Shown: piece after piece, positions 1 to 7,920 of the stretch
Position numbering within the stretch: the first letter of the stretch is position 1
How the letters are laid out: each line of letters opens with the position of its first letter
Source: Ruminococcaceae bacterium UBA3215
GTDB taxonomy: Bacteria > Bacillota > Clostridia > Oscillospirales > Ruminococcaceae
Assembly: GCA_002363155.1 (NCBI GenBank)
Contig: DEWH01000029.1
Location: forward strand, 365 to 20,658
Direction: 5' to 3'
DNA length: 20,294 nt
Program-made: the position numbers and the translations under genes
Notes under the pieces: model-generated
What the model was told of the DNA's origin: nothing
Seen by the model: the letters and a program-made list of their open reading frames with translations, nothing else
Databases searched by the model: none

Positions 1-3000
1 TGTTGATGATCGTTACAGTAGAATCTGCTGCGGAAGAAACGTTCTCGGACTTACCGCTTGTTGCTGCACCTGTTCCTACCTTGTAAGCAGTAGAGATCAA
101 TGTATATCCGGTATTCAGTCCGGTAACATCTGTTTCCTTGACATAGTAGTTTCCGCTTGCTTCATCAACAGTGAATGTTCCCGTCCAGTTATGCTCAGCA
201 TCAAGTACCAGCGGATCACCTACTGCACTGTCATCGGCAGCTTTGTAAAGTCTTACCGTAACACTTCCGAGAGCGGTTGCATCAGTAAGATCACCTTCCC
301 ACTTTTTTCTGACAGTTACAGTATAAGAGCCTATTTCTCTGTTGAAAATGCTGAGATTTCCGTTTGCATCTACACTTGCATTATCATTTGAATTAACAGT
401 TGTATCGAACGGCTTTATAACACCGTTTTCAACTGTAAATCCGACAGGATCGATACCGAAATATCCCGAAGGAGCAGTCGTTTCTGTGATCCTGTATTGT
501 CCGTCTTTCAGACCGAGGAATACTGCCGTATTCCCCTCAAAGCTGAACGATGTACCGTTTAGTTCGGTATTAACAGTAGTATCGGTCTTGCCGTACTTTG
601 CACCTGCGAGAGTTCCGCCGGAGGTTTTGGCAGGTGATATGAATTCGAGAGTGAATGCGGCATTCGATGTTGTAATGATATTGCCGCTGATATCCTTCTT
701 GTAAATATTTATCTTGCTGATACTGTCCTTTACAAGAACTATTCCGTCCTTAAGCTCGCCGCTTCCCGTGACAGATGTAACCTTTCCGTCATCGCCGACG
801 ACAAATACAACATCGGTGGCTATGAGCTGATATCCGTCGGGAGCAACAGTCTCTCTCAGCGTATATGTTCCTGCATCAAGCGGACCTACCTTCCATGTCT
901 TGTCGACTACGGAAGTATAGTCGGTACCCACCTGTTTGCCATCACTGTCGAAAAGCTTGAGTACAGCACCGGCAAGTTCCTCGTTTCCGGTCATATCGGT
1001 CTTGGATATCTCAACTATGGGCTTGGGAACTTCCGCATCGCTTACAGTAAGTGTCTGCGTTGTGCTGTAGTATTCCATTTTGCCCTTGCTGACATCGCCG
1101 TTGACTGCGCTTGCATTTTTTATAGTGCCGCCCTCGACCGTAAACTCAAATACAGAATCCGTGATATAGTAAACCTTTCCGCCATCTGCAGTAAATCTGT
1201 CGGAAGTGCCGTCGCCTCTCTCGATAAGCACATAATCGCCGTCTTCGGCAATAGTCGATACATGCGTTGTACCGTCGGACTCCCAGATGTCAACAGCTGT
1301 CGCATCGGGCTTGGGAGTATTGTCGGCATTGAGATCGGACTTCTTATAGACAGCAATCTTTGCGCCGATGACCTCATCTGCGCCGGTCATATTCTTCTTG
1401 TCAACATTCAGCTTTGCTTCGGCTCTCTCCGCATCGCTTACAGTGAACTTTGCCGGGGAAGTGCTTGTTGCGGCATCGTATGTAATGAAGCCGTTCTCCC
1501 TGTCATCATCGGTAACAGCGCCGGCATGACTGCCGGAAACCGAAGTTATGCCGTCGGAGGTCACAGCAAACTTTACTGCGGAAGGAGTTACCTTATAGGT
1601 CTTGCCTTCATCGGTGAATTCATCGCCTGTCTCGATAAGAACATAATTTCCGTTCGGCAGTGATATTGTCTTTTCGCTTCCGTCGGAAGTCCATTCCTTG
1701 ACAGCGGTCTTTCCGGTAAGAGGCTTGTTGTCCCCGTCCACATCTTCCGCCTTATAGATAGCGAGATGTGCGCCGGTAAGCTCCTTATCACCTGCGATAT
1801 TGGTTTTGTCAACGATAAACTTCGGAGCGGTGGTATTGGTTATCCTGCTGGAAACTACCGAGCTGGATGAATTGTCATCGGGAAGCTTGACATCAGTAAA
1901 GCTGCTGCTCCATGAGGTAGCGTAGCCCTCGATCTGCTTCTCGTCGATAGTGTAGGAGTACTTGATCTCATCGCCGCTCAGAAGCTTCTCCGACCCGGTG
2001 AGCTTAAGAGCAAACAGCCATGTTCCGTCCTCCTGGATCGCCGCATTTTCGTGAACGATGATATCTGTATCGTACTCTTCGGTCTCATTTGTTGTAAGGT
2101 TGGTTTTTACGACATGAAGAGTCAACCTGTCGGGTCTTTCGGCAAGAGTATCATTCACCCATTCCTTCTGCATATCGAAAATGATAGTATTTTCCTTGGT
2201 ACCCGCCTGGACATCTGCGTTGCAGTGGTAATCGCTGTAGCCTATCTGAACGGTCTTTGACATGCTGTCCTTACTGCTGTTGTGGATCACAACAGTATTC
2301 GAGTATCTTGCAGTCTCCTCAACGTCATAAACATTTTTCTGCATCTTCTCATAAGTACACTCATAAGTGATCTTATAAGAAGTCCGGTCTTCAAGGACGA
2401 ATCTCATCTTCGTACCGACACCGGTCTTGATGACCTTACTGTCCTCGAGCTTCACTCCGTTGAGATAGAAGTAGTTTCTTACTGTTCCTTCTTCTTTATT
2501 GTAATCGGGATTTTTGACAACATCGTACCATATTGTTGTCGTTGTATCCTCATCGTATTTCTTCTTTTCTATCTTTATCCTGGAATTGTCCTTGATATCG
2601 ATATTACCGCCGAGCCAGTCGTCAACGATGATTATTCCGTCGTCCGAAAGCTTTGCCGCGGGTTCGTTTATAGTAACGGTATAGCTGATGCTTCCCTCTG
2701 CATCACCGGAAGAACCGGGTTGTGCCTGCTGGGTCTTACCGCAGATCTCACCTGCAGGCGTTAGCTTCTGCGACGCAGAGACATGCTTTGCCTGGAGAGT
2801 GTCGTTATAGTAAACATCGGCATTGTTTGAAACGTTGATCTCTTCGCCGTAATTTACCGCTCTGGAAACTTCCTCATCAGAAGGCGCAGTAGCATAGAAT
2901 ATCCTGAGTTTATATCCGCGTGCGGCAGCATCTGCAATACTGTCATCGACGGTTATAGTGAACGTCGTCACATTATCCGCGGCAGATGCAGAGATACGGC

Positions 3001-5221
3001 TGTCGAATTTCAGCGAATCCGGGATCTCGTTGTACTTTCTTGCATAATAATCGTTTGCATTATCATCGCATACAAGGCTCACCGAACCCGGGTAATACTT
3101 GTTTCCGGCAGATACAGTATCAATGACAGTAAGCTCTTTGCCGGATTCAAGCGCGCTCTTCGGTTCAAGCCTTACTTCCCAGAACGCGAGAACCGGGAAG
3201 TCACCGCCGTTTCCGTATCCTTCAACAAGACCGTCGCCGTTGTTGATGAGCTTCTTTGCGGAAAGATAGGGGGCATATTCCGCATCATCGGTATTGCTTC
3301 CGGTATGTACATTGCCCTTGTAATAGTTAGCTGTTATGGAATTCCTGTATCTGAAGAATTCTTTTGTAGCGTTGGACAAGTGACCGCTCAGATCACCGCC
3401 CATGACTGTATCATAGGATATTCTGAGTGTTTTCCCGGCTAATTCGGGATGATCGGCAATAAGAGCCGCGGTATTGATCGAGAATCTGAATCCCGCGTCG
3501 CTTAACGGATCAAATACAGTGTCATCATCAAGACCGTACCACTGATTTACCTTTCTGTATTTTAAGCTTCCGTCAACAATATAGGACGCGATCGGTACGC
3601 TGTTGCCGTCAACAGTGAACGTGAAACCGGAGATATCGGTTTTAAGAAGAGCCACGTTATGGAATTCCACAGGTGCGTACTCATTCAGTACCGCACCGTC
3701 CTCTATCTCGATCCGGTCTGCATCATCGGTTTCCGGAATAAGAATGTCGGCATTCCATTTCATAATGTAGGAATCCGGATCTGCACTTGCCAGTTCCTTA
3801 TAAGCGCTTCCGACAGTACCTACACTCCCGTTCACCGGGACAGAAGTCTGGGCTTCGTAGGTTTCGTAATTTTTATAAACCGACTTTGCCTTATTCTCGA
3901 CCTTAGGATCGGAACTTGTGATTATATCATCGTCAACCGCAGGAGTAGTATATTCTATATAGTAGTTGCCGTTTCCGTCGGGGATAAAGGAGCTGCTGCC
4001 GATCACAACGGACTTGTCCCCCGATACGGTATAACTGATGCCCTTTTCGTCAAGAGCGGTTTTCAGATCTTCAATATCAAGATTTTTGCCGACGGTATCG
4101 GTAACCGAAAGCGTCGAGATATCTCCGTCTGTCAGCGTGCCGATAATACCGGGCTTGAAAGTAACCCGCCAGGTTATCTGTTTTGTGGACTCATTATAGG
4201 ATCCGCTCTTTTCTGTGCTTGGCGCAATAAGCCAGATAGAGCTGTTTGCGGATACCTGCTTGTCCTCGACATAGTTATTATAGTCGGCAACAACATCATT
4301 GGAAACAGAGGGATCTCCGCTGACGATACCGTTGATAACGCTGTCCGGGTCAACTCTGAGGGAGTATGTAAGCTCGTTCGATCCGCTCAGAGTGGGCATC
4401 TCCACAACAAAAGTATTGCCCGACCCCGATGAAGTTATCGGTTCGCCGTTCAGTTTCAGATTTTCCGGAGATCCGATGAAAACATCGGCATCGAATGTAT
4501 CGGTAACCTTGACATTCCGCATCGTACTGCCGTTTGTAACTGTAAGATTTATCTTATAGTCCTGATACCAGCTGTCTCCCGACTTGTACATATTTCCCGA
4601 CGAAGCCTTGCCAACGGTAAGACTGCCCGGAATGTATGTACAGGACAGATCAAAGATCGGGTTAAGATCGATCTTGCCGTCTTCAAGACCGTCAGCATTC
4701 GCCCTTATAACCATGCTGACATCGCAGGATCCCCTGAAATCGTCGTCATGACCTACCGTCGGCTTTACAGTGATCATGATCTTTCCGGAGACCGGATCAT
4801 ACTCATAATGCGCAACGGAAGAAACTCTTTCAACAGTCGTGGGCTCAAGATAAGGCTCAACATTCTTGCACTTTTTCAGATTATCAACTACAAATATAAA
4901 CTCTGATGTACCGTCACTCTTTTCAGTTTCAAAAGTGCCTGCGTCCCATGAAAGACTGAATGAAAGCACATCTCCGTCTTTAACTTCCTGGTTTTCCGAA
5001 ACAGGCTTTCCGTTGATCTTCAATCCGTCGAATACAACAGTTGCCCCATATTCGCTTTTAGCATCTTCATGTGTGACATTATGCTCGTCTATGATCTTTA
5101 TAGTAAGCGGTTCGGCTTCTGCACCCGATCTGATGTTCCAGTCATTAAGGCACAGCAATACCATAACAATGCTCATTACAAAGCATACTATCCTTATACT
5201 AAGCGGTTTCCTGTAAGTCAT
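1..5221 (-). CDS. Giant secreted adhesin with DUF11/collagen-binding-like and Cna_B/SpaA repeats (C-terminus cut off by window)
   Basis: The minus frame is open from an ATG at 5221 to the left edge (1740 codons, no stop), preceded by GGAGGG 7 nt upstream. Residues 1-36 look like a signal peptide (basic start, hydrophobic stretch, cleavage near GAEA). Residues about 200-1000 carry repeated Ig-like adhesin segments with ITWRVTF- and VTDTV-type strands, resembling DUF11 and collagen-binding folds. A Cna_B-like unit starts near 1015 (KEWVND). SpaA/prealbumin-like units begin near 1134, 1270, 1402 and 1504 (each K-x(n)-TG, then an E-containing strand; units 3 and 4 have ETVAPDGY and ETTAPSGY). Another Cna_B starts near 1634 (KKWEGD). 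The linker TVSDAE occurs twice. Family members form Lys-Asn/Asp isopeptide bonds and are usually sortase-anchored; whether an LPxTG is present cannot be seen. Role in binding host or plant-fibre surfaces is inferred. Confidence 0.9.
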   Translation of the reverse strand, partial: MTYRKPLSIRIVCFVMSIVMVLLCLNDWNIRSGAEAEPLTIKIIDEHNVTHEDAKSEYGATVVFDGLKINGKPVSENQEVKDGDVLSFSLSWDAGTFETEKSDGTSEFIFVVDNLKKCKNVEPYLEPTTVERVSSVAHYEYDPVSGKIMITVKPTVGHDDDFRGSCDVSMVIRANADGLEDGKIDLNPIFDLSCTYIPGSLTVGKASSGNMYKSGDSWYQDYKINLTVTNGSTMRNVKVTDTFDADVFIGSPENLKLNGEPITSSGSGNTFVVEMPTLSGSNELTYSLRVDPDSVINGIVSGDPSVSNDVVADYNNYVEDKQVSANSSIWLIAPSTEKSGSYNESTKQITWRVTFKPGIIGTLTDGDISTLSVTDTVGKNLDIEDLKTALDEKGISYTVSGDKSVVIGSSSFIPDGNGNYYIEYTTPAVDDDIITSSDPKVENKAKSVYKNYETYEAQTSVPVNGSVGTVGSAYKELASADPDSYIMKWNADILIPETDDADRIEIEDGAVLNEYAPVEFHNVALLKTDISGFTFTVDGNSVPIASYIVDGSLKYRKVNQWYGLDDDTVFDPLSDAGFRFSINTAALIADHPELAGKTLRISYDTVMGGDLSGHLSNATKEFFRYRNSITANYYKGNVHTGSNTDDAEYAPYLSAKKLINNGDGLVEGYGNGGDFPVLAFWEVRLEPKSALESGKELTVIDTVSAGNKYYPGSVSLVCDDNANDYYARKYNEIPDSLKFDSRISASAADNVTTFTITVDDSIADAAARGYKLRIFYATAPSDEEVSRAVNYGEEINVSNNADVYYNDTLQAKHVSASQKLTPAGEICGKTQQAQPGSSGDAEGSISYTVTINEPAAKLSDDGIIIVDDWLGGNIDIKDNSRIKIEKKKYDEDTTTTIWYDVVKNPDYNKEEGTVRNYFYLNGVKLEDSKVIKTGVGTKMRFVLEDRTSYKITYECTYEKMQKNVYDVEETARYSNTVVIHNSSKDSMSKTVQIGYSDYHCNADVQAGTKENTIIFDMQKEWVNDTLAERPDRLTLHVVKTNLTTNETEEYDTDIIVHENAAIQEDGTWLFALKLTGSEKLLSGDEIKYSYTIDEKQIEGYATSWSSSFTDVKLPDDNSSSSVVSSRITNTTAPKFIVDKTNIAGDKELTGAHLAIYKAEDVDGDNKPLTGKTAVKEWTSDGSEKTISLPNGNYVLIETGDEFTDEGKTYKVTPSAVKFAVTSDGITSVSGSHAGAVTDDDRENGFITYDAATSTSPAKFTVSDAERAEAKLNVDKKNMTGADEVIGAKIAVYKKSDLNADNTPKPDATAVDIWESDGTTHVSTIAEDGDYVLIERGDGTSDRFTADGGKVYYITDSVFEFTVEGGTIKNASAVNGDVSKGKMEYYSTTQTLTVSDAEVPKPIVEISKTDMTGNEELAGAVLKLFDSDGKQVGTDYTSVVDKTWKVGPLDAGTYTLRETVAPDGYQLIATDVVFVVGDDGKVTSVTGSGELKDGIVLVKDSISKINIYKKDISGNIITTSNAAFTLEFISPAKTSGGTLAGAKYGKTDTTVNTELNGTSFSFEGNTAVFLGLKDGQYRITETTAPSGYFGIDPVGFTVENGVIKPFDTTVNSNDNASVDANGNLSIFNREIGSYTVTVRKKWEGDLTDATALGSVTVRLYKAADDSAVGDPLVLDAEHNWTGTFTVDEASGNYYVKETDVTGLNTGYTLISTAYKVGTGAATSGKSENVSSAADSTVTIIN

Positions 5222-5388
5222 TTGTCACCCTCCCTGCGAAAATATTTTGCCTTGTTCACGGCAGTGGCGAGAAATGAACAAAGCGTGCTTATCGTCCTCA
5301 TTGACGAAAAAGAATCTGAGCAAAACATACTTTTTATCCCCCTCTTTAAGATAAAAATGAGTAATTTGCTTGAAAGACATAGTGATAC
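5222..5388 (-). promoter_or_regulatory. Long adhesin 5' leader with hairpin and possible 51-codon leader frame
   Basis: The predicted leader holds an inverted repeat, CCTTGTTCA (5250-5258) against TGAACAAAG (5275-5283), which gives a 9-bp stem with one G-U pair and a 16-nt loop about 30 nt before the start codon. No U-tract follows, so it is not a simple terminator. A frame from ATG 5380 to TGA 5225 (51 codons) ends 3 nt before the adhesin ATG but has no ribosome site. Function is unknown; it could be a leader peptide, an mRNA-stability hairpin, or chance. Confidence 0.35.
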
Positions 5389-5394
5389 ATTATC

Positions 5395-5423
5395 ATTTTA
5401 TCATATTTTATATATGATGTCAA
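5395..5423 (-). promoter_or_regulatory. Sigma-A promoter of the adhesin gene
   Basis: On the minus strand, TTGACA (5418-5423) is followed by a 17-bp spacer and an extended -10, TGATAAAAT, with the hexamer at 5395-5400. The match to consensus is very good. It predicts a start near 5388 and a leader of about 165 nt before the adhesin ATG. Confidence 0.75.
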
Positions 5424-5474
5424 TCGGAATGATGTTAAAATATACAGCCTGGTATTTAGCACATTTGCATTAAA

Positions 5475-5503
5475 TATGAACAATTACACTCAAGCTGTTC
5501 ATA
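5475..5503. promoter_or_regulatory. Candidate operator: 8-bp inverted repeat TATGAACA/TGTTCATA
   Basis: TATGAACA (5475-5482) and TGTTCATA (5496-5503) form a perfect inverted repeat whose half-sites are 21 bp apart centre to centre, two helical turns. It lies between the divergent promoters of the adhesin and the GH127 gene. The same TGAACA/TGTTCA word occurs again as the leader hairpin at 5252-5281. A dimeric regulator site is inferred. Confidence 0.35.
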
Positions 5504-5587
5504 AATACAAGTGGCACGAACGCATTACTCTCTATCACCAATTTCAAGATTATTATCCATAAATTTCAGCCTATTTTCCATTTATTT

Positions 5588-5616
5588 TTGATATTATCGA
5601 GATTATAATATATATA
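5588..5616 (+). promoter_or_regulatory. Candidate promoter of the GH127 gene
   Basis: TTGATA (5588-5593), a 17-bp spacer and TATATA (5611-5616) lie just ahead of the gene, giving a leader of about 20 nt that carries AAGGAG at 5630-5635, 7 nt before the ATG. The region is very AT-rich and a TATAAT at 5604-5609 with a poorer -35 is an alternative. Confidence 0.45.
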
Positions 5617-5642
5617 ACAGCTCACTTGGAAGGAGAAATGGA

Positions 5643-7538
5643 ATGAAGAAGCAATATCAGTCAGAGATCACCGGCTATAAAGCTGCCGGTTTCATCGGTA
5701 AATACCAGGATCTTGTCCGTGAGACAGTAATACCCTACCAGTATGACGTTCTCTGCGATAAGGCAGGCACCGAAAAGAGCCATGTCATCGACAATTTCAG
5801 AAATGCCGCAAAAGCGCTGCGGGGCGAAGATACGGGCGACGGATTCTATGGTATGGTATTCCAGGATTCGGACGCGGCAAAATGGCTTGAAGCGGCAGCA
5901 TACTCGCTTGCCGTAAAGCCCGACAAGAAGCTTGAAGAGCTTGCTGACGAACTTATCACACTCATCGCATCAGCGCAGGACAAGGACGGCTACATCAACA
6001 CATACTATACAGTAAAAGACCGTGAAAAGCGCTGGACAAACCTGCTGGAAGGACACGAGCTATACTGCTCCGGACACCTTATGGAAGCGGGAGCGGCATA
6101 CTATGAAGCTACCGGGAAGCGTGAACTGCTGGACGTATGCCTGAGGAATGCGGAGCATATCTACGAGCGTTTCGTAAAGAACGGGACCGAGGGCTATCCC
6201 GGTCACCCGGAAGTCGAGCTCGCGCTGATGAAGCTTTACCGTGCGAGCGGAGATGAGCGCTGTCTTGAGCTTGCAAAGCACTTTATAGATGTCCGCGGAG
6301 TTGATGCCGACTACTACCGCAAAGAGTGCGAGCGGCGGAACTGGTCGGTATGGGGTGCGAACGCGAATGACGGTACATATCAGCAGAGCAATATGCCTGT
6401 ACGCAGAATGAATGATGCCACCGGACACGCGGTCAGAGCGGTTTATCTATATACAGCAATGGCTGATCTTGCCGGAGAGCTTGGTGACAAGGAGCTTGCG
6501 GAAGCCTGCGGCAGACTCTGGGAGAGCATCACCTCCCGCAGAATGTATGTTACGGGCGGGATCGGCTCAACAGTCCACGGCGAGGCGTTCTCAACGGACT
6601 ACGATCTCCCCTCCGATACTGCATATTCGGAGACCTGTGCTGCGATAGGGCTTATGTTCTTCGCATCAAGAATGCTGGAGCTGGATCCGGATTCCCGGTT
6701 TGCTGACGTTATGGAGCAGGCTTTCTACAACACCGTGCTTTCCGGAATGTCCCTTGACGGAAAGAGCTTCTTCTATGTTAATCCCCTCGAAAGCATACCC
6801 GGCATATCCGGTATTTCTCCCACGCACCGCCACTGTGTTCCGGTGCGTCCGGGCTGGTACACCTGCGCATGCTGTCCGCCGAATGCGGCAAGAACGATAA
6901 TGTCGTTCGGCAAATATGCTTACGGCGAGAATGAAGATACCGCATTCTGCCACCTTTACGCTGCCGGCAGAGTGAAGCTGAAAAACAGTATATCATTTGA
7001 CTGCGAAACGCGTTACCCCTTTGACAGCAAAGTCAGGTACAACATCATCTCCGGCGGCAAGATAGCATTAAGAATACCTCACTGGAGCCGCAGCGCCCCG
7101 ATCAGCGTCAACGGCAAACCGATCTCAGCCGAAACGGCAAACGGATACGCATATCTGGAGGTTTCCGACGGCGATGAGGTAACGCTTGATCTTGACTGTG
7201 AACCGCGTTTTGTTTACGCATCGCAGAAAGTTCCTGCATTAAGCGGCAAGCTCTGTCTGTGCAAAGGTCCTCTTGTTTACTGCTTTGAGGGCGTTGACAA
7301 CGGCGGAGAAGTATTTGATCTCCGTCTGAGCGCGGAAACGAAGATAACCGAGAGTTCGGCAGAGGGGCTTGACGGTATTCCCGCGCTTGAAATGCAGGCG
7401 GAACGCGAAAAAGACGACGGTTCGCTGTACAGCTTCAACGAGCCGGAACGCCAAAAATGCACGGCGAAAGCTGTACCGTACTTCTGCCGTGCAAACCGCG
7501 GAGAAACAGCGATGCGGGTCTGGCTCCCTCGTATTTAG
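5643..7538 (+). CDS. Beta-L-arabinofuranosidase, glycoside hydrolase family 127 (DUF1680)
   Basis: This 631-residue protein matches GH127, whose type enzyme HypBA1 (658 residues) releases L-arabinose from beta-1,2-linked arabinose of plant hydroxyproline-rich glycoproteins. An alpha/alpha-barrel spans about 20-430, followed by beta-sandwich domains. The zinc/cysteine active site is visible: Glu314 in GEAF, Glu330 and Cys332 in SETC, and the pair Cys410-Cys411 in CACCPPN, corresponding to HypBA1 E322, E338, C340, C417 and C418. No signal peptide is present, so it should act in the cytosol on imported oligosaccharides. AAGGAG lies 7 nt before the ATG. It is alone on the plus strand, with no transporter or regulator next to it in the window. 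The family is clear; the exact substrate is inferred. Confidence 0.93.
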   Translation: MKKQYQSEITGYKAAGFIGKYQDLVRETVIPYQYDVLCDKAGTEKSHVIDNFRNAAKALRGEDTGDGFYGMVFQDSDAAKWLEAAAYSLAVKPDKKLEELADELITLIASAQDKDGYINTYYTVKDREKRWTNLLEGHELYCSGHLMEAGAAYYEATGKRELLDVCLRNAEHIYERFVKNGTEGYPGHPEVELALMKLYRASGDERCLELAKHFIDVRGVDADYYRKECERRNWSVWGANANDGTYQQSNMPVRRMNDATGHAVRAVYLYTAMADLAGELGDKELAEACGRLWESITSRRMYVTGGIGSTVHGEAFSTDYDLPSDTAYSETCAAIGLMFFASRMLELDPDSRFADVMEQAFYNTVLSGMSLDGKSFFYVNPLESIPGISGISPTHRHCVPVRPGWYTCACCPPNAARTIMSFGKYAYGENEDTAFCHLYAAGRVKLKNSISFDCETRYPFDSKVRYNIISGGKIALRIPHWSRSAPISVNGKPISAETANGYAYLEVSDGDEVTLDLDCEPRFVYASQKVPALSGKLCLCKGPLVYCFEGVDNGGEVFDLRLSAETKITESSAEGLDGIPALEMQAEREKDDGSLYSFNEPERQKCTAKAVPYFCRANRGETAMRVWLPRI

Positions 7539-7613
7539 GCCGCTTGCGCTCGAGAAGAGTCGCTTGCGCTCGAGAGGGTCGCTTGCGCTCGAGAGGGTCG
7601 CTTGCGCTCGAGA
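7539..7613 (+). repeat. Tandem XhoI-site repeat, copy A (four units)
   Basis: Four units of the form TCGCTTGCGCTCGAGAGGG (about 19-bp period, each with CTCGAG) start at the base after the GH127 stop codon and run in its sense direction. They form the first module of a composite element whose other modules are the hairpin at 7614-7654 and the block at 7667-7692. Confidence 0.9.
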
Positions 7614-7692
7614 CTGGGGGCACCCCTTTTGTGAACAAAAGGGGTTTCCCCCAGACCCCCTCCTCAAAAAACTTTAATCGCTTCGCAGTTAA
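7614..7692 (+). repeat. Composite element copy A: nested hairpin and conserved AATCGCTTCGCAGTTAA block
   Basis: An outer stem CTGGGGG/CCCCCAG (7614-7620, 7648-7654) encloses an inner stem ACCCCTTTTG/CAAAAGGGGT (7622-7631, 7636-7645) with loop TGAA. A C-rich stretch and the block around 7676-7692 follow. The same order occurs in copy B (inverted, 7778-7851) and copy C (13954-14032). Confidence 0.85.
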
Positions 7693-7713
7693 ATGAGAGG
7701 GTAAACAGAATAT

Positions 7714-7754
7714 AATAAAGACTGCTGAAAGTGTAAGTTTTCAACAGTCTTTTA
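7714..7754. terminator. Bidirectional terminator shared by GH127 and the EAL gene
   Basis: AATAAAGACTGCTGAAA (7714-7730) pairs with the segment at 7738-7754 (TTTCAACAGTCTTTT core) over a 7-nt loop with one mismatch. A-rich and T-rich flanks give a U-tract in both directions, fitting its place between two convergent genes. A near-identical hairpin occurs at 14056-14091. Confidence 0.8.
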
Positions 7755-7777
7755 TTCTGTTCTGAAATACTTCTCCC

Positions 7778-7851
7778 TTAACTGCGGAGCGATTAAAAGT
7801 CTTTGGAAAGGGGTTTGGGGAATAACCTTTCTTCAGAAAGGTTTTCCCCAA
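7778..7851 (-). repeat. Composite element copy B: nested hairpin and conserved block (inverted)
   Basis: Read on the minus strand, an outer stem TTGGGGA/TCCCCAA (7815-7821, 7845-7851) encloses AACCTTTC/GAAAGGTT (7824-7831, 7836-7843) with loop TGAA. The conserved block (AATCGCTCCGCAGTTAA, 7778-7794) follows, then the shared terminator. It is the mirror partner of copy A. Confidence 0.85.
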
Positions 7852-7852
7852 G

Positions 7853-7920
7853 TCTCGAGCGCAAGCGACCCTTCTCGAGCGACAGCGACCTCTCGAGCGT
7901 AAGCGACCCTCTCGAGCGCT
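7853..7920 (-). repeat. Tandem XhoI-site repeat, copy B (three units plus a partial)
   Basis: Units of the form TCTCGAGCGCAAGCGACC (reverse complement of the copy A unit) run from 7853 into the stop codon of the EAL gene at 7919-7921. In the sense of that gene they start at its stop codon, exactly as copy A does for GH127. Confidence 0.9.

Noticed and set aside
3659..4432. Long plus-strand open frame opposite the adhesin gene
   Set aside because: The minus frame is continuous, with signal peptide and recognisable modules; the plus frame has no family features and is a by-product of that coding sequence.
5222..5388. c-di-GMP riboswitch in the adhesin leader
   Set aside because: The leader lacks the conserved GEMM core and paired P1/P2/P3 layout; only one hairpin is seen.
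7369..7696. Short frames running through repeat copy A (KGFPPDP-like peptides)
   Set aside because: They are translations of the repeat and hairpin sequence, typical of spurious calls in such elements.
7539..7920. CRISPR array
   Set aside because: Units follow each other with almost no spacers (1-5 nt), and there are no cas genes.
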